Shown: positions 6,390 through 11,935 of the stretch, piece after piece
How the letters are laid out: the number at the start of each line of letters is the position of its first letter
How positions within the stretch are numbered: the first letter of the stretch is position 1
Assembly: GCA_022600255.1 (NCBI GenBank)
Contig: JAHZKU010000202.1
Span: 1-11,935, forward strand
Length of the DNA stretch: 11,935 nucleotides
Source: Actinomycetes bacterium
GTDB taxonomy: Bacteria > Actinomycetota > Actinomycetes > S36-B12 > GCA-2699445
Direction: 5' to 3'
Made by a program: the position numbers and the translations under genes
Notes under the pieces: generated by a model
Seen by the model: only the letters and a program-made list of their open reading frames with translations
Told to the model about the DNA's origin: nothing
Database searches by the model: none

Positions 6390-6977
6390 ATGGCACGCAA
6401 GATAGGGGCAACCCGATCAATGATCGTCGTGGCGGTGGCCGCCGGAGCGCTGGCGCTGGCGGGCTGCAGTAGCGACACCGACACGGCCGCGGAAGAAACC
6501 ACAAGTGCGGCCGAAGCGGCCACCTTGGCCGTGGCTGAGCCATGGGCGAAAGCCTCAGAAGGACCCATGTCGGCGACCTTCGGCGTGGTAACCAACGATT
6601 CAGACTCCGCCATCACGATCGTCAGTGCTGACACTAGCGCCTCGGACCGAACCGAACTGCATGAAACAGTACAGTCCGACGGGGTGTCCACGATGCGCGA
6701 GAAGGACGGCGGCTTCACGATCGCGCCGCAGGAATCCTTAACACTGGAACCGGGCGGCAACCACATCATGATCATGGACATCAAGGAGCCCATCGAAGTT
6801 GGTGACGATGTCACGGTGACGTTGAATTTGGCGCAGGGTGACCCCATCACTTTTACGGCACAGGCCAAGGAGACGGCTGCCGGGGAGGAACCCTACGACC
6901 ACGGTGGTGATTCCAAAGACGGGAATATGGACCAAGGGAATATGGATTCCTCGGACGAGTCCATGAACATGGGCTGA
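6390..6977 (+). CDS. PCuAC-domain copper chaperone, predicted lipoprotein
   Basis: A 195-residue exported protein. Residues 1-26 form a lipoprotein signal: positive start (MARKIGATRS), hydrophobic core and lipobox L23-A-G-C26, so it should be anchored outside the membrane through Cys26. A low-complexity Glu/Thr/Ala linker runs to about 45, then the PCuAC (DUF461) domain: EPWAKAS near 50-56 and the copper motif H91-x10-M102-x22-H125-x-M127, very close to the canonical H-x10-M-x21-H-x-M. The last 25 residues are rich in Asp, Gly and Met (Met180, 185, 192, 194; His171). The family carries Cu(I) to CuA of cytochrome oxidase or to other cuproenzymes. It resembles ECuC of Streptomyces lividans, which is encoded beside a DyP peroxidase. 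Ribosome site GGAGGGG at 6380-6386. Its stop overlaps the next ATG (TGATG). Confidence 0.92.
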   Translation: MARKIGATRSMIVVAVAAGALALAGCSSDTDTAAEETTSAAEAATLAVAEPWAKASEGPMSATFGVVTNDSDSAITIVSADTSASDRTELHETVQSDGVSTMREKDGGFTIAPQESLTLEPGGNHIMIMDIKEPIEVGDDVTVTLNLAQGDPITFTAQAKETAAGEEPYDHGGDSKDGNMDQGNMDSSDESMNMG

Positions 6978-8179
6978 TGCGTCCACCCGCTGTATCGCGC
7001 CGCAGCCTGCTCTTGGGGAGTGCTGCGGCCACAGCGGCCGTGGCGTTGCCACACGCTCAACCGGCGTCAGCGCAGTCTTCGGCATCGGCCAGCAACGGGG
7101 CTGGTCAAGAGGCCGTGCCGTTCCACGGGTTGCATCAAGCCGGAGTGGAGACACCGCTGCAGGCCCACGGTGTGTTCATCGGGCTGGACCTCGCCCGCAA
7201 CGTCGGCAAGGCCGATCTAGCCCGGCTGATGAAGGTGTGGACCGGCGATGCGGAACGGCTCACCAAGGGCCAGCCTGCGTTGGCCGACACCGAACCTGAG
7301 CTAGCTGTTGTCCCGGCCCGACTCACCGCCACCATCGGGTTCGGTCCAGGGGTGTTCCAGCGCAGTGGGTTGCGCGGACAAAAGCCAGACTGGCTGCAAC
7401 CGCTCCCTGAGTTCGCCATTGACCGTCTCAAACCGGAGTACACCGGCGCAGACCTCCTGCTGCAACTGGCGGCTGATGACCCGATCACCTTGGCGCACGC
7501 GCAACGCATGATGATCAAAGATGCTGCCGGGTTCGCCCAAGTTCGCTGGGCGCAACGAGGCTTCCACCGCGCGGCCGCCCACACCGAGACAGGCGCCACC
7601 GGCCGAAATCTGATGGGCCAGTTGGATGGCACGGTCAACCCACAACCAGAAACCGGTCAGTTTGACGAGTTGGTGTGGATTTCTGACGGGGCGCCAGCCT
7701 GGTTAGCCGGTGGCACCGGGATGGTCCTACGCCGGATCCGGATGAAACTGGACGATTGGGATGCGCTTAGCCGGCCCGAAAAGGAGATGGCGATGGGCCG
7801 ACGCCTCGATACCGGGGCGCCGCTAACCGGCTCCGCCGAAACCGACCTGCCGGACTTCGCCGCGAAACACAACAACGGGTTCGACGTGATCCCTGAGACG
7901 GCCCATGTCCGGGCGGCGGCAGGCTCGGTAAACCGCGTGCAGTTTCTGCGGCGCCCGTTCAACTACGACGATGGTTTTCTCCCGAACGGGAATCCAGATC
8001 TGGGTTTGCTCTTCGCGGCCTACGCCGCGAATCTGGAAACCCAGTTCACGCCCGTGCAGCGCCGGCTAGCCAAAGTTGATTTGTTGAACCTGTGGACAGT
8101 CCCCATCGGATCTGCCGTATTTGCGATTCCGCCTGGTTGTGATTCCGGTGGATTCATCGGAGAGACGCTCTTAAGCTGA
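6977..8179 (+). CDS. Tat-exported DyP-type heme peroxidase
   Basis: A 400-residue dye-decolorising peroxidase. The N-terminus carries a twin-arginine signal, S7-R-R-S-L-L-L, a hydrophobic stretch and a likely cleavage after ASA (residues 30-32). Heme-site motifs are all present: G214-Q-L-D217-G218-T (the GxxDG loop with distal Asp), H310-V-R (proximal His) and L-R325-R-P-F-N-Y-D-D-G at 324-333 (distal Arg region). Length and motif spacing fit the secreted EfeB/DtpA branch. DyPs use peroxide to oxidise dyes, phenols or metals; EfeB has been linked to iron release from heme, while Streptomyces DtpA works with copper maturation of the radical oxidase GlxA. The upstream PCuAC gene, overlapping by one base (TGATG, no separate ribosome site), favours a DtpA-like role. 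No efeU or efeO is present in the window. Confidence 0.93.
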   Translation: MRPPAVSRRSLLLGSAAATAAVALPHAQPASAQSSASASNGAGQEAVPFHGLHQAGVETPLQAHGVFIGLDLARNVGKADLARLMKVWTGDAERLTKGQPALADTEPELAVVPARLTATIGFGPGVFQRSGLRGQKPDWLQPLPEFAIDRLKPEYTGADLLLQLAADDPITLAHAQRMMIKDAAGFAQVRWAQRGFHRAAAHTETGATGRNLMGQLDGTVNPQPETGQFDELVWISDGAPAWLAGGTGMVLRRIRMKLDDWDALSRPEKEMAMGRRLDTGAPLTGSAETDLPDFAAKHNNGFDVIPETAHVRAAAGSVNRVQFLRRPFNYDDGFLPNGNPDLGLLFAAYAANLETQFTPVQRRLAKVDLLNLWTVPIGSAVFAIPPGCDSGGFIGETLLS

Positions 8180-8209
8180 GCATGCCCGGCGCGTGCCGGC
8201 ACAGCGTCT
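8163..8209. terminator. Nested hairpin between convergent genes
   Basis: An outer 7-base stem AGACGCT 8163-8169 / AGCGTCT 8203-8209 encloses an inner hairpin TGCC-C-GGC 8183-8190, loop GCGT, GCCGGCA 8195-8201. The left outer arm overlaps the end of the peroxidase gene. There is no true T-tract, only a pyrimidine-rich CTTCCTCCCC. It lies in the 57-base gap between the two converging operons, so it could end transcription from either side. Confidence 0.45.
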
Positions 8210-8236
8210 TCCTCCCCTCACTCGGGGCACCGCAGA

Positions 8237-9187
8237 CTACTTCAGAAACCGACTCGTGCGGTGGTCGGCTAAGGGTTTGCCCTTGGTTTGGCAGCCCGGG
8301 CAATATTCGTAGCTCGAATCGCCCGTCGCCACGCTGAGAATCTGACTCCCGCAGACCGTGCAGGTTTCACCGGCGCGGGCATGCACCCGAAATCCCGCCC
8401 GCTTGTTGTCTTTCAGTTTACGCAGATCGTCGATGGCCAACGCCGAGTCGATTGCTGCGGACAGCGTGGTTTGGATTGCCTGATAGAGGGTGGCGGTCTG
8501 GGATTCGGTGAGCGACTTGGCGGACTGCTTCGGGCTCAGCTGTGCCAAGTGTAGGATCTCATCGCTATAGGCGTTGCCGATGCCCGCCATTTGGGTTTGA
8601 TCGCGCAGTAGCGTCTTGAGATGCTGGCCCCCCGCGGCCGACACGATTTGGCCAAACGTGGTCTCATCAAAAGCATCTGATCGGACATCGGGCCCCAGTT
8701 TCTGGATTCCCGGAACCTGGTTCAGGTCGGAAACTAGATACAGGGCCAGCCGCTTCTGAGTACCGGCTTCGGTGTAGTCCAGCGCGCCCACGAACTCCCC
8801 ATCTGGACTCACGAACGTCAGTCGGGCGGCCACCGGCCCACGCCCCAGACGCAGTGGCGCTTTTGGAGGGTTTGCGGTCCAACGCAGCCAGCCAGCGCGG
8901 CTGAGGTGGGTCGCGAGGTAGTGCTGCGGTGCTGGGTCGCTTCCGTCCGAATCCACAGCAGCGCCGCCGCTCTCCCCAAGGGTGCTCTCTGCGGCAGCAA
9001 GCGCCAAGACTAGGAACTTGCCGACCCGCTGCACTCCCACGACCATGGCATCGCGCAGGCTGGTGATGGGTGGCTCAGCAGTCTTCACGACGCTGATCGC
9101 GCCGACCTGCACTTCCGCGATTCGAGTGCCAGTGATGCGCTGTACCAAGAAGCTGCGCGCTCCCTCAAGTTCGGGTACCTCCGGCAC
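8237..9187 (-). CDS. Fpg/Nei-family DNA glycosylase (actinobacterial type)
   Basis: A 316-residue formamidopyrimidine-DNA-glycosylase-like bifunctional glycosylase/AP lyase. I start it at GTG 9185-9187, giving M-P-E-V-P-E-L-E so that Pro2 and Glu3 fall at the catalytic N-terminus required by the family; a longer frame to 9259 would bury them. Other family features are K57 in VGKF (equivalent to catalytic Lys57), HLSRAGWLRW at 94-103, EAGTQKRLA at 140-148, GIGNAYSDEIL at 202-212 (Asn205 of the H2TH region) and a C-terminal zinc finger C276-x2-C279-x16-C296-x2-C299. The zinc-finger Arg five residues before the third Cys in E. coli Fpg is Ser291 here; I recall the same in this actinobacterial subgroup. 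Residues 64-88 are an acidic, low-complexity insertion. Its GTG sits one base after the stop of the CoA-transferase gene, so translation is probably coupled. Confidence 0.9.
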   Translation of the reverse strand: MPEVPELEGARSFLVQRITGTRIAEVQVGAISVVKTAEPPITSLRDAMVVGVQRVGKFLVLALAAAESTLGESGGAAVDSDGSDPAPQHYLATHLSRAGWLRWTANPPKAPLRLGRGPVAARLTFVSPDGEFVGALDYTEAGTQKRLALYLVSDLNQVPGIQKLGPDVRSDAFDETTFGQIVSAAGGQHLKTLLRDQTQMAGIGNAYSDEILHLAQLSPKQSAKSLTESQTATLYQAIQTTLSAAIDSALAIDDLRKLKDNKRAGFRVHARAGETCTVCGSQILSVATGDSSYEYCPGCQTKGKPLADHRTSRFLK

Positions 9188-9188
9188 G

Positions 9189-10415
9189 CTACATCCGGCC
9201 CATATCGGCGGCGACCGCCCGCAACTCACCGCGCGCCTTCGGATGGGCTGCGCACTCAATGATCTGCCGCGTCTGCTCCGCCTCCGTCCGACCGAACACG
9301 TACGCGATCCCCTGCTCGGTGACGATCGCGGAGTGTTGGAAGGACGTAACGGGTTCGGCGATTAGGGGCACGATCGTGGACTGGTTGGCCTTGGGATGCC
9401 AGGACGGCAGCGCGATGAACGCCTGGCCTCCCGCAGAGTGCAACGCTCCAACGATGAAGTCGGTGGAGCCGCCGAAGCCCGAATAGATTCGGCCATTGAT
9501 GCGCGAGGCATTCGCCTGCGCGGACAGGTCAACCTGGATCGCGGAGTTGATGGCTGTCATCGCGCGCTGTTGCGAGATCCGAGTCGGGTCGTTGGTCACC
9601 TCCGTGCGCATCATGTGGACGGACTTGTTTAGATCCACGAAGTCGTACACGGCTCGGCTGCCGAAGACGAACGATGCTGTCAGTGGCACCTCATGGTCGA
9701 TGCTGCCGCGCTCAACTAGATCTAGCACCCCATCGCTGAACATCTCACTCCAGACCCGGAGGTCGTGCCGTTGGGCTAGCCCCGCAAGAACGGCGTCGGG
9801 CACGGCCCCGATCCCGAGTTGTAGGGTGGCACCGTCCTGCACGTGGTAGGCCACTCGCTCCCCAATGAGCCGGGCCGTATCGTCCAACGCAGGGCTGGCC
9901 GCGGTGGCGATCGGCATGTCCACTTCAACACCGAAGTCAATCTCATCGGTGTGCAGCACAGCGTCGCCATAAGTGAACGGCATCTGCGGATTCACCTGGG
10001 CCACAACAATTCCGCCCCGAGCTCGGGTCGCCTCGATTCCAGCCGGGAGCACGTTGACCTCAATCCCCAGGCTCACCATGCCATCACGCGGGGCCGAGGT
10101 CTGAATGACCACCAGATCTGGTGGCATGATTCGGCTCAGTAGTACCGGCACGAGACTAAGTCGGCAAGGCACATAACGCAGGGTCGGAGAGTTTCGCATG
10201 CCGGGGCCAACGAATGCTGTTTCATGAATCACGCCTGCGCGCGCGGGGATCCCGGGCTGGGCGTTCAGGATGTGCAGGACGTATTCGGGTAGCAGCGAAT
10301 CCAGGACAAACAGGGTCTCGTTCGGGGTGGCAAAGTTGCCCGATGCTAGGACGCGGGGATTGGGAGGGAGTCTGGATACTGCGGCCGCGAGATGTTCGTG
10401 TTTGACGATCTTCAC
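9189..10415 (-). CDS. Acetyl-CoA hydrolase / CoA-transferase family protein
   Basis: A 408-residue family I CoA-transferase-like enzyme. Conserved blocks: LQLGIGAVPDAVL at 198-210, W-S-E224-M-F-S-D-G at 222-229 with E224 in the position of the catalytic Glu that carries CoA, AINSAIQVDL at 288-297, GFGGSTDFIVGA at 313-324 and VTEQGIAYVFG at 365-375. The length is close to the 4-hydroxybutyrate or butyryl-CoA:acetate CoA-transferase group rather than the roughly 500-residue Ach1 group. The acyl substrate cannot be read from sequence. The start is GTG 10413-10415; AGGAG at 10425-10429, overlapping the end of the response-regulator gene, is the ribosome site. Gap to that gene is 6 bases and to the downstream glycosylase gene 1 base, so it is in the middle of a tight operon. 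Confidence 0.9.
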   Translation of the reverse strand: MKIVKHEHLAAAVSRLPPNPRVLASGNFATPNETLFVLDSLLPEYVLHILNAQPGIPARAGVIHETAFVGPGMRNSPTLRYVPCRLSLVPVLLSRIMPPDLVVIQTSAPRDGMVSLGIEVNVLPAGIEATRARGGIVVAQVNPQMPFTYGDAVLHTDEIDFGVEVDMPIATAASPALDDTARLIGERVAYHVQDGATLQLGIGAVPDAVLAGLAQRHDLRVWSEMFSDGVLDLVERGSIDHEVPLTASFVFGSRAVYDFVDLNKSVHMMRTEVTNDPTRISQQRAMTAINSAIQVDLSAQANASRINGRIYSGFGGSTDFIVGALHSAGGQAFIALPSWHPKANQSTIVPLIAEPVTSFQHSAIVTEQGIAYVFGRTEAEQTRQIIECAAHPKARGELRAVAADMGRM

Positions 10416-10421
10416 GCTGGG

Positions 10422-10895
10422 CTACTCCTGCAGTCCGCGGAACTCGGTGGCCAAGTCTTCGGCGGCGCCCAGGCCCAGTGCGTCGCTTGGCCGGGAGTCC
10501 TCCCCAGCGATGGTGCGCTCCACCCACTCAATCAGATTTGTGGGATCAAACGGCTTGGCGAGAAACACGCTGGCACCCGATGCCCAGCCCGCCCAAGTGG
10601 TTTCATCGTCGGAGGCAGCTGTCAGGAGGATGACGGGAATCTCCGGCGAGGAGCCAGCCTCACTCTGTTGCCCGCTGGGGTCGGTGGCTCGGATTTGCCG
10701 CAAGACATCTAGGCCGGAGATCCCAGGCATCATGATGTCCAGGATGATGACGTCGAACTTGGCCGCCCCGAACTGGGCCAAGGCCTCGTTGCCGTCGGCA
10801 GCTTCGGTCACCGCGTAGTCGTCCAACTCCAGGACATCGCGGACTAGGGCTCGCACGCTCGGTTCGTCGTCGACGATCAGAATCTGCGCGTTCAT
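10422..10895 (-). CDS. Single-domain (REC-only) response regulator
   Basis: A 157-residue receiver protein. It has the acidic pocket D9-D10-E11, the phosphoacceptor D53 in FDVIILDIMMPG (47-58), T92 in VILLTA and K114 in FLAKPFDP, all at normal CheY spacings. After about residue 130 only a 27-residue Glu/Leu/Ala-rich tail follows, with no DNA-binding or enzymatic output domain, so it signals by protein contact or passes phosphate on. Between the beta-4 strand and the preceding helix there is a short Gly/Ser/Gln-rich insertion (about 73-84). The ATG (10893-10895) overlaps the kinase TGA by four bases (ATGA), with AGGA 10904-10907 eight bases upstream. It is the natural partner of the kinase encoded ahead of it. 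Confidence 0.94.
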   Translation of the reverse strand: MNAQILIVDDEPSVRALVRDVLELDDYAVTEAADGNEALAQFGAAKFDVIILDIMMPGISGLDVLRQIRATDPSGQQSEAGSSPEIPVILLTAASDDETTWAGWASGASVFLAKPFDPTNLIEWVERTIAGEDSRPSDALGLGAAEDLATEFRGLQE

Positions 10896-11935
10896 GAATC
10901 TGATCCTGTCACATCTGAGCGGGTTAAGGTCATGCGAAAGGTGCTGCCGACCCCCAACTGCGATTGTGCGGTGATGTCGCCACCCATCGCCCGAGCCAAG
11001 TGGCGGGAAATGAACAGGCCCAAGCCGCTCCCGCCGGTAGACATGGTCATCGGATCCTCGACACGGTAGAACCGTTCGAAGACCTTTTCCAGCTCATCAG
11101 CCGGGATGCCCAGCCCCTGGTCGCGCACCGCAACAGTTACGGTGTCCTCCCCGGGGGTGTCGCTGACGTTGATTTGGATCGGGGTGTTGGGCTCGGAGTA
11201 CTTCTCGGCGTTGCTGAGCAGGTTGGACAAACACTGTACGGCGCGGAGTGGGTCCACCTGCACGACCGCACTTGTCGGCGCTACCTGGACTCGGTCTGCG
11301 AGGGTGGGAAACGCGCCCACAGCATCGGCCAGCAGGCTCGTCAACGGCACTTCCTGGGTATGAATCTGCAGACTGGATGCGGGGTCGTCGGTGGAGACTT
11401 TGGAGCTCAGGAGTAGATCATCAACCAAGCGTCCGAGATGATCAGCGCGCTGTTCGATCGTGCCAAGTACCCGTTCCCGCTTGGCGGCGTCCATCTTGTC
11501 CCACCGGTTGGTTAACAACTGTGCATAGCCCTTGATCGGTGTGATGGGGGTTTTCAGTTCGTGAGAAACGGTTGCGATGAAGTCGGACTTGGCGCGCTCC
11601 ACCCGACGCTCCCGGGTCATGTCCCGTACCGTGAAGATGGCCACGGCGTCCTCCACCCCGTCTTCAGCGATCCAGGCCACCGCTAAGTTGAGGTCGCGCT
11701 CTGAACCATCTGCCCGCTGAATCGGGAGGTCAAGTTCATGGTGAGTTCTGGGGCCGACATCAACACCAACTGACGCGTCTGCGCTGGCGACCGCTGCGGC
11801 TAGCGCCAGGTTCTGGAAGTGCGTCAAGATCTGAGCGTCGCCCGTGCCCTCGGCGATCGTGGTCGACCTCTCGTCTCGCGGGAGCGTTCCCAATGCGGCC
11901 TCCGCAGAGATCCCCGTGATTGAGACCATCGCCGG
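10892..11935 (-). CDS. PAS-containing sensor histidine kinase, partial at the 5' end
   Basis: The minus-strand frame is still open at the window edge, and the visible part (counted from the Met at 11929) has no clean N-terminus, so more of the sensor region probably lies outside. Residues about 45-112 look like a PAS core with a PAC-type end (DLNLAVAWIAEDG then AVAIFTVRDMTRERRVE). The transmitter is complete: H-box FIATVSH123-ELKTPITPIKGY, N-box LSNLLSNAEKYSE at 234-246 (N240), G1 DQGLGIP at 270-276, F-box FERFYR at 284-289 and G2 GGSGLGLFI at 299-307. All catalytic residues are kept. No membrane segment is visible in this part, so location is unknown. It overlaps the response-regulator gene by four bases. 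Confidence 0.92.
   Translation of the reverse strand, partial: PAMVSITGISAEAALGTLPRDERSTTIAEGTGDAQILTHFQNLALAAAVASADASVGVDVGPRTHHELDLPIQRADGSERDLNLAVAWIAEDGVEDAVAIFTVRDMTRERRVERAKSDFIATVSHELKTPITPIKGYAQLLTNRWDKMDAAKRERVLGTIEQRADHLGRLVDDLLLSSKVSTDDPASSLQIHTQEVPLTSLLADAVGAFPTLADRVQVAPTSAVVQVDPLRAVQCLSNLLSNAEKYSEPNTPIQINVSDTPGEDTVTVAVRDQGLGIPADELEKVFERFYRVEDPMTMSTGGSGLGLFISRHLARAMGGDITAQSQLGVGSTFRMTLTRSDVTGSDS

Noticed and set aside
6365..6868. 167-codon minus-strand ORF opposite the PCuAC gene
   Set aside because: Ser/Ala-rich shadow of a gene with a clear lipobox and copper motif on the plus strand.
6977..8179. Reading the DyP peroxidase as EfeB of an EfeUOB iron-uptake locus
   Set aside because: No efeU permease or efeO-like gene is next to it, and the coupled upstream gene is a copper chaperone; kept only as an alternative.
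9188..9259. Longer N-terminus for the Fpg-like gene, starting at 9259
   Set aside because: It would overlap the CoA-transferase gene and place 24 residues ahead of the catalytic Pro; GTG 9187 gives the family-required M-P-E start.

Overview
The window looks like a chromosomal segment of a high-GC actinobacterium. The evidence is high GC throughout, frequent GTG starts (six of the eleven gene starts called here), a fused CysN-CysC protein, a DNA glycosylase of the actinobacterial Fpg/Nei-like type, and a Tat-exported DyP peroxidase next to a PCuAC copper lipoprotein, a pairing known from Streptomyces. Genus cannot be decided from the sequence. I see no transposase, integrase, CRISPR array, tRNA or rRNA.

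Layout, left to right. (1) Positions 1-155: the 3' end of a plus-strand SHOCT-domain protein. (2) 156-493: no convincing gene, but strong dyads just ahead of a plus-strand AlkA-like HhH-GPD DNA glycosylase (494-1489), followed by a small possible ORF (1541-1741). (3) Minus strand, 1832-6127: a flavin-binding PPOX-family protein (1832-2299) that appears leaderless; then, reading 5' to 3', a low-molecular-weight phosphatase-like protein, cysD and the cysN-cysC fusion, with the last two overlapping by 1 nt. (4) 6128-6389: the divergent control region, holding a CsoR-like copper operator dyad and a good -10 hexamer. (5) Plus strand, 6390-8179: a PCuAC copper-chaperone lipoprotein overlapping by 1 nt a Tat-exported DyP peroxidase, ended by a nested hairpin. 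(6) Minus strand, 11935 to 8237: a compact four-gene run of histidine kinase (cut by the window end), output-less response regulator, CoA-transferase/hydrolase and Fpg/Nei-like DNA glycosylase, with junctions of 4 nt overlap, 6 nt gap and 1 nt gap.

How they work together. CysD and CysNC carry out sulfate activation (sulfate to APS to PAPS). The PCuAC-DyP pair is probably an extracytoplasmic copper delivery and heme peroxidase module under copper control. The kinase-regulator pair is probably co-transcribed with a metabolic and a repair enzyme, which is an unusual combination. No wholly new system is evident. The best leads are the candidate copper operator with its reduced two-gene module, the mixed signalling/metabolism/repair operon, and the structured leader before the AlkA-like gene.
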